Shown piece by piece: positions 1-7,619 of a stretch of DNA of 64,000 nt (position 1 is the first letter of the stretch; each line of letters begins with the position of its first letter). Under the pieces are notes generated by a model. The model was given only the letters and a program-made list of their open reading frames with translations. It ran no database searches and had not been told where the DNA came from. This stretch comes from Solirubrobacterales bacterium. GTDB lineage: Bacteria > Actinomycetota > Thermoleophilia > Solirubrobacterales > 70-9. A program made the position numbers and the translations under genes. The stretch spans positions 1-64,000 of the forward strand of contig JAMLGI010000003.1 in assembly GCA_023958085.1 (NCBI GenBank). The letters are read 5' to 3'.

Positions 1-143
1 CGGTTTATCAGCTCCTTGTAGGCATGGGCCAGCAGGTTCGAGGGGTGAAGGTCCTTGTAGTAGCCCTTCTCCTTGTGGCCGCGTCCAACCGGGGTACGAA
101 CCGCCTCCACGATTACGACTTCACGACCGCCGAACTTGCTCAT
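1..143 (-). CDS. Thiolase (acetyl-CoA acetyltransferase family), N-terminus only
   Basis: The first 47 codons of a gene that runs off the left edge. The peptide opens MSKFGGREVVIVEAVRTPVG; the VIVxAxRTPxG pattern is the N-terminal signature of thiolases, which cleave 3-ketoacyl-CoA or condense two acetyl-CoA. The ATG at 143 is preceded by an AGGAG-type ribosome site about 13 bases upstream. It is divergent from a 3-hydroxyacyl-CoA dehydrogenase at 331, and a palindrome lies between them, so both fit fatty-acid beta-oxidation or hydroxybutyrate metabolism. The catalytic Cys and His lie outside the window, so biosynthetic and degradative thiolase cannot be told apart. Confidence 0.85.
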   Translation of the reverse strand, partial: MSKFGGREVVIVEAVRTPVGRGHKEKGYYKDLHPSNLLAHAYKELIN

Positions 144-206
144 TTTCTGCCTTTCTTCTCCTGATTGATGGCTGGAAAGAGGGGTTGCAAACTTGTAACA
201 ATCGTA

Positions 207-228
207 GCTGATTGACTCGTCAGTCAGC
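207..228. promoter_or_regulatory. 22-bp near-perfect palindrome, FadR(TetR)-like operator candidate
   Basis: The half-sites GCTGATTGAC and GTCAGTCAGC flank a 2-bp centre and match as reverse complements at 9 of 10 positions. The inner 18 bases fit the Bacillus FadR box (TGAATGA-N4-TCATTCA as I recall it) at most positions. It sits between a divergent thiolase and a 3-hydroxyacyl-CoA dehydrogenase, which is where a beta-oxidation repressor would bind. The regulator itself is not in the window. Confidence 0.5.
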
Positions 229-330
229 CCGGGTTGGCGGACCCGGGAAGGCGAAATGAAGCGGTATCGGTGATGCTGATGGAAGCCACCAACGGTTCCG
301 GCACCGGCTGGACTTTCCGAGGATCCCCGC

Positions 331-1152
331 TTGAACGAAAACCCCTACCCCACTATCGCGGTCGCCGGAAACGGCGCCATCGCCACCGGGCTGGCCGCGC
401 TGGCCGCCTGTGAGTCGGACGTGATCGTGCTGGTTCGCAGTCGGGAGGCCGTCGGACGGGCGGGAGAGTCGCTCGACCGGGCCTGTCGGCGAGTCGAGGG
501 AGCCGACCGGGAGCGGATCTCATTGACCGTGGATTCGGAACGGCTGACCGGGGCCGACCTCGTGGTGGAGGCGGTGATCGAGGATCTCGATGCCAAATCG
601 AAGCTGCTGCGCCGGATCGGGGAGGTCACCGACGGTGATCTCGCCAGCACCACATCCTCCCTCTCGATCGGCGAGCTGGGTGACGCCTGCGGTCACCCGG
701 ACCGGCTGTTCGGACTTCACGTTTTCAATCCGGTGCCGGTGATGAAGCTGGTCGAGCTCTGCCTGCCGGACACGCTCGCGGACGGAATCGGCGGGCGAGC
801 CCGGGAGTGGTGCGAACATATCGGCAAGACCTGGGTGGAGACCCCCGACACCGCCGGATTCGCGGTGAACCGACTGCTCTTCCCCTACCTTTTCGATGCA
901 GTGCGGTACCAGGAGAGAACCGGCCTGGAACCGGCCGATGTGGACACCTGCATGACCCTCGGGGTCGCCCATCCCATGGGGCCGCTCGCCCTGCTGGACC
1001 TGGTCGGACTCGATGTGGCGATCGCGATCGGTCAGGCGATCCACCGTGAGTCGGGCAACCCGGAGCACCTCGCACCCGCGAGCGTGGTCGAACTGGTCGC
1101 CGGCGGTCACCTCGGCCGGAAGACCGGGCGCGGCTTTTACGAGTACGACTGA
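331..1152 (+). CDS. 3-hydroxyacyl-CoA (3-hydroxybutyryl-CoA) dehydrogenase
   Basis: A 273-aa NAD-dependent dehydrogenase oxidising (S)-3-hydroxyacyl-CoA to 3-ketoacyl-CoA. The Rossmann motif near the N-terminus is G13-x-G15-x-x-A18. The catalytic His130 followed by Asn133-Pro (LHVFNPVPVMKLVEL) and the C-terminal AHPMGPLALLDLVGLD segment are typical of the PaaH/FadB2 family, whose usual length is about 285 aa. The start is TTG at 331 with GAGGA about 8 bases upstream. The divergent thiolase would take the next step, so the two probably share regulation through the palindrome at 207-228. Substrate chain length cannot be read from the sequence. Confidence 0.88.
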   Translation: MNENPYPTIAVAGNGAIATGLAALAACESDVIVLVRSREAVGRAGESLDRACRRVEGADRERISLTVDSERLTGADLVVEAVIEDLDAKSKLLRRIGEVTDGDLASTTSSLSIGELGDACGHPDRLFGLHVFNPVPVMKLVELCLPDTLADGIGGRAREWCEHIGKTWVETPDTAGFAVNRLLFPYLFDAVRYQERTGLEPADVDTCMTLGVAHPMGPLALLDLVGLDVAIAIGQAIHRESGNPEHLAPASVVELVAGGHLGRKTGRGFYEYD

Positions 1153-1204
1153 ACCCGCGAAGTTCCGCTTCGAGGCAGCACGGGGATGATCCGATCCGGT
1201 CGGA

Positions 1205-1483
1205 TCACGCCAGCCCGTCGATCGCGGCAGCCAGCCGGAAATCCGCGTCTGTGATCCCACCCTCCGAATGAGTCGAGAGGCTCACCGTCACCCGGTTCCA
1301 GGAGATCACCAGATCCGGGTGGTGCCCCATCTCCTCGGCCGGACCGGTCAGGGCATTCACGAACTTGACCGACCCGAGGAAGTCATCGAACTCGTACTGC
1401 TTGACGATCGTGTCGCCCTCTCGTCTCCAGCCATCTGTCGCGCCGAGCTGCCGCTCGATCACTTGGTCGTCGAGTTGTGCCAT
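1205..1483 (-). CDS. 4a-hydroxytetrahydrobiopterin dehydratase (PCD/DCoH family)
   Basis: A small 92-aa protein of the pterin-4-alpha-carbinolamine dehydratase family, of normal length for the family. The signature residues are His54-His55-Pro56, then Trp/Asn-Arg-Val and Thr71-His72 followed by GGITDAD. The enzyme dehydrates 4a-hydroxytetrahydropterin so that the cofactor can be recycled. No aromatic amino-acid hydroxylase lies nearby, so the physiological partner is unclear. It converges with the dehydrogenase at 331-1152 and lies downstream of the rhomboid gene on the same strand, with about 50 bases between. Confidence 0.9.
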   Translation of the reverse strand: MAQLDDQVIERQLGATDGWRREGDTIVKQYEFDDFLGSVKFVNALTGPAEEMGHHPDLVISWNRVTVSLSTHSEGGITDADFRLAAAIDGLA

Positions 1484-1535
1484 GAGGCGAACCTACCCCT
1501 GTCCGGGGAATCCGAAGCCGGTCGGCCCGGATCGA

Positions 1536-2417
1536 TCAGAACGCCGGGCCGAGCAGGGCGAAGGTGATGCCCGGGATTGGTGAGGCAACGCTGATCGCCC
1601 CGATCACGGAGATCACGCCGACCGCGAGCATGCCGCTGTACTCGATCGCCTTGGCGCTCCGGCCGAGCCGTCCGCGTTCGCCGGCGATCACCAGGGCCCC
1701 GCAGATCGCTCCGCCGATCAGTCCGCCGATGTGACCGCCGATGCTGATCCCGTTGATCGTGAAGGTGAGCAGCAGGTTGATTCCGAGGATGATCCCGATC
1801 TGGCTGGCGATGCCGCTGAGCCCACGGCCCTGCGCGATCACAAACAGGGCCCCGAAAATCCCGAAGACCGCGCCGGAGGCCCCGACGGTGTTCGTCGCAT
1901 CGCCGCTCAGCAGCAGCGCACCGAATGAACCGGCCAGAAGCGAGGCGAAGTAGATCATCAGGAAGCGGACCGTTCCGATCGAGGGCTCCAGCACCTCGCC
2001 GATAAACCAGAGCGCGATCATGTTGAACGCGATGTGCATCAGACCGGCGTGGAGGAATCCGGCGGTGACGATCCGGTACCACTGTCCGTCCGCGACCGCC
2101 CCGCCGATCAGCCCGAAGTCCGAGATCAGCGACGACTGGGCGGAGCTGAATCCGCCCGAACCGGTGCCGAGCTCGGCCAGGAAGGCGACCAGATTGATCG
2201 CGATCAGGGCCACCGTGGCCGGTGAATCGCCAAGCCGCCCCCTTGTGTACTGGGACCCGCCCCGGGTCACCCGGGTCCGTTCCGAGGCGCACTCGGGACA
2301 GCGCATCCCGACCGGGGTCGGGGTCATGCAGTCGGGACAGATCGGCCGTCCACAGCTTGAGCAGGAGACGCCGGTCTCGACGTGGGGATGGCGGTAACAG
2401 GTGGCCAAGGACGGCAA
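1536..2417 (-). CDS. Rhomboid intramembrane serine protease with N-terminal zinc finger
   Basis: A 293-aa membrane protease. Residues 7-43 carry paired Cys/His (C7, H10, C19, C22, C27, C30, C40, C43), a B-box/zinc-ribbon-like head common in actinobacterial rhomboids. The protease core follows: HIAFN around 128-132, GASG with the nucleophile Ser181, and catalytic His229 in GGHIGG, spread over six or more hydrophobic segments. It would cleave membrane-anchored substrates in the bilayer. The start is TTG at 2417; a second in-frame TTG three codons later (2408) is equally possible, as no strong ribosome site decides. Substrate unknown. Confidence 0.9.
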   Translation of the reverse strand: MPSLATCYRHPHVETGVSCSSCGRPICPDCMTPTPVGMRCPECASERTRVTRGGSQYTRGRLGDSPATVALIAINLVAFLAELGTGSGGFSSAQSSLISDFGLIGGAVADGQWYRIVTAGFLHAGLMHIAFNMIALWFIGEVLEPSIGTVRFLMIYFASLLAGSFGALLLSGDATNTVGASGAVFGIFGALFVIAQGRGLSGIASQIGIILGINLLLTFTINGISIGGHIGGLIGGAICGALVIAGERGRLGRSAKAIEYSGMLAVGVISVIGAISVASPIPGITFALLGPAF

Positions 2418-2514
2418 AGCCTAGCCGCTCGGGGCCCGCCCCAAGGTCGCGGCCCTCCACCGTCGAGACGTTTCCCTGCGAGGCAGAAAGCGAAGGTCCG
2501 ACCCGATCGGAAGA

Positions 2515-3084
2515 ATGGCCATGGTGGAGCGAATCGCCTACGCCCGACTCTTCTCGACCGTGGTCGGCCTGTTGCTGGTCGTGCTCGGTCTCGCCGAGCT
2601 GCTCGCCTCGGCTGAGTTCCGCAATCCCGAGATCACCTCGGACCTGCTCGGCCTCTATCCGGCAAACGGCTGGGCCGCCTCCCTGCATCTGGTGATCGGG
2701 ATGATCGGGCTGGCGCTCGCCCGACCTCTGCCACGACTCTTCACGCTGCTGGCCGGGGTCATCTTCCTCGGGCTCGGCATCTGGGGGGTTCTCGCCCCGA
2801 ACGGTGATCTGCTGCTCGGGGTTCTGCCCGCAACCCGTACGGTCAACCTGCTGAATCTCCTGATCGGCGGGCTCGGTCTCCTTGCCTTTGCCGCATCCCG
2901 CTGGGATCGGATCCGGAATGCGGCCGGCGGCTGGCTTGAGAGATCTCGCCGCCGGAATGAGCGCCGCCGTCAGCGCAGGGGGCGCAGGCGGGCCACCCGC
3001 CGCCGCAGGACTACCGGCCAGAACACCCGCCAACCGGGGACAACTCGGGACCGAACCCCGAAGCCGGGCGGCCGGACCGGGTAG
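2515..3084 (+). CDS. DUF4383-type membrane protein with Arg-rich tail
   Basis: A 189-aa protein with four hydrophobic segments (about 14-32, 55-72, 74-92, 103-127). The spacing and the ANGWAASLHLVIGMIGL region resemble DUF4383 proteins, which have no known function. After the last membrane segment comes an unusual tail of about 50 residues made almost entirely of Arg, Gly, Thr and Pro, so the C-terminus is strongly basic and probably cytoplasmic. The start is ATG at 2515. It is divergent from the rhomboid gene and convergent with the 95-aa protein at 3097. Confidence 0.6.
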   Translation: MAMVERIAYARLFSTVVGLLLVVLGLAELLASAEFRNPEITSDLLGLYPANGWAASLHLVIGMIGLALARPLPRLFTLLAGVIFLGLGIWGVLAPNGDLLLGVLPATRTVNLLNLLIGGLGLLAFAASRWDRIRNAAGGWLERSRRRNERRRQRRGRRRATRRRRTTGQNTRQPGTTRDRTPKPGGRTG

Positions 3085-3096
3085 CCGGTTGTGGGG

Positions 3097-3384
3097 TCAG
3101 CTTCTCGGTCGGGTGCGGCGGCGAAAACCGACCAGGACGAGGGCTCCGGTGGCGATTCCGCCCGCCGCGATCGCCGCCACCGGCCGGACCCAGTTGCGTG
3201 GATCCTGGAGTGACCTGAGCTCGCTCTCCTCGAGTTCATCGGCCCATCCGCTCAGCTCGCTGGCCGCAGCTTCGGAGATCGCACTGAAGGTGCCGTGGAG
3301 CCGGTCGGAGAACCGTTCCGGCGGGTCGATCGGGCGCAGGGCGTCGGTCAGCAGTTGCTCGAGATCCAGCTCGTCAGGATTCAT
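3097..3384 (-). CDS. Small single-pass membrane protein, likely anti-sigma partner
   Basis: A 95-aa protein with an acidic N-terminal two-thirds (MNPDELDLEQLLTDALRPID...) and one hydrophobic segment near 68-86, followed by RRRTRPRS. Its start lies inside the last 11 bases of the upstream ECF sigma-factor gene, so the two are translationally coupled. Sigma genes are often followed by membrane-bound anti-sigma factors, and this size and topology would suit that. There is no recognisable zinc anti-sigma motif (HxxxCxxC), so the role is inferred from context only. Confidence 0.6.
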   Translation of the reverse strand: MNPDELDLEQLLTDALRPIDPPERFSDRLHGTFSAISEAAASELSGWADELEESELRSLQDPRNWVRPVAAIAAGGIATGALVLVGFRRRTRPRS

Positions 3385-3967
3385 CGCCGCCCTCCCCCGG
3401 AACGGGGTCGCCGAGTTGACCGCTCTGTTCGAGCCGCTCCTGGAGCTGCTTGATCGCCCGATGAATCAGAACCTTGGTCGCGCCGTCGGACTTGCCCATC
3501 GCCCGGGCGATCTCCCGGTTGTCCATACCGAGGGAGAAACGCATCACCAGCGCCTCGCGGCGATCGTCCGGAAGTCCCTTCAGCCCCTCGATCACCGCGC
3601 GGAGGTCGGCTCTGCCTTCGACCATGTCCTCGGTCGAGTGACGGGCAGACGGTGGCTCGATGCTGTCCAGAGGGGTCTGGGGCCGACGGGCGCGATCGCG
3701 GTGGTAGTTGATCGAGAGGTTGTGGGCGATCCGGATCAGCCAGGGCCTGAGCGGCCTGCCGTCCGATTCGCGAAGCGCCCTCGGAAAGTGTCGCCAGGCC
3801 TGGAGGAAGGTCTGTTCGGTGAGGTCCTCGGCGTCGTGATGGTTGCCGATCCGGTAGTACGAATACGAGTAGACGTCCCGCAGATGGTTGCGATAGAGCT
3901 CTTCGAACTCGCGTTCGATCTCGGCCCGGGACTCGCCCGGCAGAAGCTCTGGCTCCGACTCTGCCAC
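3374..3967 (-). CDS. ECF-type RNA polymerase sigma factor
   Basis: A 197-aa sigma-70 family protein. Region 2 (about 20-95) contains YRNHLRDVYSYSYYRIGNHH-type sequence, DAEDLTEQTFLQAW and RPWLIRIAHNLSINYHR. Region 4 (about 128-182) contains LPDDRREALVMRF, DNREIARAMGKSDGATKVLIHRA. There is no region 1.1 or 3, which defines the ECF group. GTG start at 3967. It would direct RNA polymerase to a small stress or envelope regulon. The overlapping membrane protein at 3097 is the probable antagonist. Confidence 0.9.
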   Translation of the reverse strand: MAESEPELLPGESRAEIEREFEELYRNHLRDVYSYSYYRIGNHHDAEDLTEQTFLQAWRHFPRALRESDGRPLRPWLIRIAHNLSINYHRDRARRPQTPLDSIEPPSARHSTEDMVEGRADLRAVIEGLKGLPDDRREALVMRFSLGMDNREIARAMGKSDGATKVLIHRAIKQLQERLEQSGQLGDPVPGEGGDES

Positions 3968-4021
3968 CGGCCCACCCTACCCCGGATCGGAACTCCGGTG
4001 GCTGTTCTCCCGGGTGGGGAA

Positions 4022-5686
4022 TCAGGCCGCCCTCCGGGAGTGGCCGGTGCGGCGCAGCCGGGCGACCCATTCATCCGAACTGATCCGTCCGGTGGCGAGA
4101 TCGGAGAGCCCCTGGAGAGCCTCGGCCGGGCACCCGGCCGCCGACACCGTTTCCGCGATCTTCGGAACGGAATCGAGCGCCTCGGAAGCCTGTCCGATCA
4201 GGTTGGGGATCTGGTCGGGGGCAGTTCCCCGGCCCAGCATCTCGCCCGCACGGCGGTTGCGGCTGCCGGAAGCGAGCACGGTCGCCATAAGGTCACCGAC
4301 CCCGGCCAGCCCGTGGAAGGTTGAGAGCTCGGCCCCGCGGGTGACCGCATAATCGACGCACTCCTCCCAGACTGCCGCAGCGGCGATCCCGGCCGCATTG
4401 AGGCCGTGGGGCTCGGCCGCGGCAGCGGCCAGCACCGCCGCGTTCTTCGCCGCACCGGCCATCTCCACCCCGATTGCGTCACGGGAGCGGTCGCAGACCA
4501 GCCCGGCGCGGTCGAACACATCTCCGAGCTGAGCCCGGAGATCCGCGTCCTCGCTGCCCAGAACCAGGGCGGCCGAGCCGGACACCGCTTCGCGTGCGTG
4601 GGCAGGTCCACCGAGGCAGGCCACTCCCCGGGCCCGGATTCGTTCGCTGACGTACTCGGTCGGCAACTGACCCCGGGGGGCAACCAGCCCTTTGGCGAGC
4701 AGCAGGACGCCGGCCCGGTTTCCGACCCGGTCGGCCAGCCCGCCCACCACCTGCGGGTAAGCGGCGGACGGCACGGCGATGCAGAGCAGGTCTACCGCCC
4801 CGAGTTCGATCTCTCCCGACGGCTTCACCTCGATCGAGTCGGGCAGGGACACGCCGGGCAGGTACCTGTCGTTCACCCGGCCGCTCGCGATCGCCTCGGC
4901 CTGATTTGGGGTGCGGGTACCGAGCTGGACCTCGAGTCCACCGCGGGCCAGCAGCACGGCGACCGCCGTACCCCAGGAGCCGGCCCCGATCACCGCCGCC
5001 CGGCGCATCGGCGGGAGTCCGCCGATGTCCTCCCACTGGAGCTCGATGTTGGGCCAGATGCGGGAGGTAACCGAACTGGCCAGCGCCGGCGAGGGTGCGT
5101 CCGCCTGCGGGAAAGTCATCGGCCGACCGACCCGGATCTTCACCTTGCGGGGCCGGATCCTGAGGCCGCGCCGCACATCCTCGCTGCCGCTCACCGCGAC
5201 CGGGAGAACCGGCGCCCCCGACCGCAGCGCGAGTCGGCCGACGCCGCGTTTCGGTCGTCCCAGCGACCCCTTCCGGATCCTGGTTCCCTCCGGGAAGATG
5301 CAGATCGAGCCGCCCCGGGCCAGCACCTGCTCGGCAGTTTCGATCGCCAGCTCGTCGGCTTCACCTCGACGGATCGGGAAAGCCCCCAGCCGGACCAGAA
5401 AGAATCCCTGCCAGCGCTTCTCGAACAGCTCGACCTTGGCCACGTAGTTCATCGGTTTCGACCAGGGAAGGCAGCAACCGATCACGAACGGATCGAGGAA
5501 ACTGCGGTGGTTGGCGGCCACGATGGTCGCACCCTTGATCCGGGAGTTCCTGCGCCCCTGACGCGAGAGGCGCAAGTAGACGAGAAAGAACGGGACCAGA
5601 ATCGCCCGCGCCACCAGGTACATGCCACGGTTCACCCCGTGGCGTCGGGTGAAGTCGTGATAGGCGAGAAGCTGCTCGTCGGTCAC
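4022..5686 (-). CDS. Fused 1-acylglycerol-3-phosphate acyltransferase / glycerol-3-phosphate dehydrogenase (PlsC-GpsA)
   Basis: A 554-aa single open frame carrying two phospholipid enzymes. Residues about 1-226 are a PlsC-type acyltransferase with the catalytic NHRSFLD box (59-65), the FPEGTR box (131-136) and an N-terminal hydrophobic segment. From Met227 a complete GpsA of about 328 aa follows, with GAGSWGTA at its start and active-site Lys in AKGL and GAAKNAAV. GpsA reduces dihydroxyacetone phosphate to glycerol-3-phosphate; PlsC acylates the 1-acyl derivative to phosphatidate. The two are usually separate neighbouring genes. The internal ATG (5008) could also start free GpsA, but the GGGAGGA site is 18 bases away. 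The next gene upstream is tRNA-Thr. Confidence 0.88.
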   Translation of the reverse strand: MTDEQLLAYHDFTRRHGVNRGMYLVARAILVPFFLVYLRLSRQGRRNSRIKGATIVAANHRSFLDPFVIGCCLPWSKPMNYVAKVELFEKRWQGFFLVRLGAFPIRRGEADELAIETAEQVLARGGSICIFPEGTRIRKGSLGRPKRGVGRLALRSGAPVLPVAVSGSEDVRRGLRIRPRKVKIRVGRPMTFPQADAPSPALASSVTSRIWPNIELQWEDIGGLPPMRRAAVIGAGSWGTAVAVLLARGGLEVQLGTRTPNQAEAIASGRVNDRYLPGVSLPDSIEVKPSGEIELGAVDLLCIAVPSAAYPQVVGGLADRVGNRAGVLLLAKGLVAPRGQLPTEYVSERIRARGVACLGGPAHAREAVSGSAALVLGSEDADLRAQLGDVFDRAGLVCDRSRDAIGVEMAGAAKNAAVLAAAAAEPHGLNAAGIAAAAVWEECVDYAVTRGAELSTFHGLAGVGDLMATVLASGSRNRRAGEMLGRGTAPDQIPNLIGQASEALDSVPKIAETVSAAGCPAEALQGLSDLATGRISSDEWVARLRRTGHSRRAA

Positions 5687-5728
5687 AAGGATCTCCTACA
5701 CGGTTGGGGCGACGGCGTTACAGCGAAA

Positions 5729-5802
5729 AGCCCGGCATGAGACTCGAACTCATAACCTCCTGTTTACAAGACAGGTGCTCTAGCCAGTTGAGCTAGCCGG
5801 GC
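5729..5802 (-). tRNA. tRNA-Thr (anticodon TGT)
   Basis: A complete cloverleaf read on the minus strand. The acceptor GCCCGGC pairs with GCCGGGC, the D stem is GCTC/GAGC with GG in the loop, the anticodon stem is CCTGT/ACAGG with loop CTTGTAA, the variable loop is AGGTT, and the T stem is ATGAG/CTCAT with loop TTCGAGT. The anticodon is TGT, reading ACA/ACG threonine codons. CCA is not encoded. Confidence 0.96.
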
Positions 5803-5835
5803 GAGTCCCCGATTCTCGCAGCCCGGCCAATTCCG

Positions 5836-7176
5836 ATGCCCGCTTCCCCGCCCCCAGATACCGTCGAGCCCGTCCGGACGCGGCAGCCGGACTCGGATTC
5901 TCCATCTTCCTGGCTTCCGCTCCTGATCGGAAGCATCGCGCTGGCAGGGGTCGCCGCCCTGCTGATCGTCCTGCTCCGCGGCGAGTCCTACTGGAACCTC
6001 TCCGATGGCGTCTACGCATACACGGCGCGGGCAGTGCTCCACGGGGGTGGGCTTTACGGGGAGATCGCTGCCGCCCAGCCGCCGCTGGTCTACCTGGCCG
6101 GCTCCGGCCTGCTGGCGATCTCGGACTCGGTCATGGGGCTCCGGATCGGGCTCGGCCTGTTTCAGGCCGTCGGAGCGGTGCTGGCCGCCGTTGCGATCCA
6201 CCGGCTCACCGGCAGTCGAGCTGCCGCGCTGGTCGGATCCGTGCTCACACTGATCGCCCCCCGCACCCTTCACGACTTCGCCAATCTGCTGCCCGAGACG
6301 ATCGGCGCACCGCTTGCGCTGGGAGCGGCCCTGGCGGCCTCCCGCCCGAAATGGTGCGTCCTCGCCGGAGTTCTCGGTGCGCTGGCGATCCTGACCAAAC
6401 TTCCCTTCCTCTTCCCGGTTGCGGCGATCTTCTGGTTTTCGGCCGACCGCCGCCGGTTCCTCGCCGCGACCGTGATCACCGGCCTGGGCCTGGCCGTCCT
6501 CTTCCTCGCGCTCTACGGAACGGAGTTCATCGAGGGAACCCTTTTCGCCCAGTCCGGATCCGGCCTGGCCGCTGCGGACCTGCTGTTCCGGGAGCTGGCC
6601 CAGGCGGCCTGGAACCTGTTGCCGATGCTGCCGCCCGCGGTGATCGCGGCCCTGGTGCTCGACCGGGCGAAGGATCCGCAGCTGGCCCGCCTGATCGTTG
6701 CCGGGGCAGCCGGATCACTGGCGATCTTCGTCACGGTGATCAAGCACGGCGCCTACATCAACCTGGCGGTAGCCGCCGAACCGTTCCTGGTCATCCTCGC
6801 CGTCTGCGGGACGGTGTGGGCAGTTCGCGAGATCGGGACGGGGCTGCCTGTGCTGGCCCTGGTCACCGCCTGCTGGGCCCTGTTTTTCGCCCAGGCGGTG
6901 TCGCTCCTGGCCGCCCCGGCGGCGCCGGAGGCGTTCGCCCAGCCGCTCGACAGCTCAAATCACGGTGAGATCGCATCGTCCCCGGAGGTCCGGCAGGGAG
7001 CCCGCCTTCTCGCGGCCGATCCGTGCAACAGGGCCGCGCCGTACTACTCTTCTCCGTTCATGGCATTCGCTGCCGACATCCGCATGCCCGGAAACCAGGG
7101 CGATCCGTTCATCATCCGCGTCTCCGATACGTACGAGAGGCAGCGGGAACTGGCGGAAGCCGAGGCTTGCAGATGA
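5836..7176 (+). CDS. Polytopic membrane glycosyltransferase-like protein (GT39/ArnT-like)
   Basis: A 446-aa integral membrane protein with about ten hydrophobic segments after a short proline/serine-rich cytoplasmic head. The first loop contains YWNLSDGVYAYTARAVLHGG followed by GEIAAAQPP, which resembles the acidic loop and substrate region of dolichyl/polyprenyl-phosphate-sugar mannosyltransferases. Such enzymes transfer sugars from polyprenyl phosphate outside the membrane. The stop codon overlaps the start of a GtrA protein (ATGA, 7173-7176), so the two form an operon for envelope glycan or lipid-linked sugar transfer. Family assignment is by pattern only. Confidence 0.7.
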   Translation: MPASPPPDTVEPVRTRQPDSDSPSSWLPLLIGSIALAGVAALLIVLLRGESYWNLSDGVYAYTARAVLHGGGLYGEIAAAQPPLVYLAGSGLLAISDSVMGLRIGLGLFQAVGAVLAAVAIHRLTGSRAAALVGSVLTLIAPRTLHDFANLLPETIGAPLALGAALAASRPKWCVLAGVLGALAILTKLPFLFPVAAIFWFSADRRRFLAATVITGLGLAVLFLALYGTEFIEGTLFAQSGSGLAAADLLFRELAQAAWNLLPMLPPAVIAALVLDRAKDPQLARLIVAGAAGSLAIFVTVIKHGAYINLAVAAEPFLVILAVCGTVWAVREIGTGLPVLALVTACWALFFAQAVSLLAAPAAPEAFAQPLDSSNHGEIASSPEVRQGARLLAADPCNRAAPYYSSPFMAFAADIRMPGNQGDPFIIRVSDTYERQRELAEAEACR

Positions 7177-7619
7177 ACCCCCGGATTCGCCGTTGGCTGG
7201 CTGACAACGAGACCGTCCGACCGCTGATCAAGTTCTGCCTGGTCGGTGCCAGCGGCTACGTGATCAATCTGGCCGTTTTCGCGGTCTCCAACGGGATGTT
7301 CGGCATCCACCACATGCTCGCCGCGGTCCTGGCATTTTCGGTGGCGGTGCTGAACAATTTCGTCTGGAACCGGATCTGGACCTTCCGGTCCACCGACGCC
7401 GACGTCGGCTTTCAGGCGCTCAGATTCCTCACCGTCTCGCTGGCCAGTCTCTGCCTGAACCTCGGCCTGCTCTCGCTGCTTCACGACCTCACCCCGATCA
7501 CCGAGCTCTGGGCCCAGGCGATTGCGGTGGCCGCGGTGATGCCGGTCAACTTCGGCCTGAACCGGATCTGGACCTTCGCGCGGACCTCCGGCGACGATCC
7601 GGTCACCGAGATCGCATAG
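7173..7619 (+). CDS. GtrA-family membrane protein
   Basis: A 148-aa protein with four hydrophobic segments and the GtrA hallmarks KFCLVGASGYVINLAVF near the start, NFVWNRIWTF in the middle and NFGLNRIWTF near the end. GtrA proteins are thought to flip or present polyprenyl-phosphate-linked sugars for membrane glycosyltransferases. An open frame extends upstream to 7023, but the ATG at 7173 overlaps the stop of the GT39-like gene and gives the normal family length. The last 17 bases overlap the 3' end of the convergent gene at 7603. Confidence 0.88.
   Translation: MNPRIRRWLADNETVRPLIKFCLVGASGYVINLAVFAVSNGMFGIHHMLAAVLAFSVAVLNNFVWNRIWTFRSTDADVGFQALRFLTVSLASLCLNLGLLSLLHDLTPITELWAQAIAVAAVMPVNFGLNRIWTFARTSGDDPVTEIA

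Noticed and set aside
1459-3033. A 524-codon minus-strand frame across the rhomboid and DUF4383 genes
   Set aside because: It is out of frame with the rhomboid gene, which has its zinc-finger Cys and GASG/His catalytic residues, and covers an unrelated plus-strand gene.
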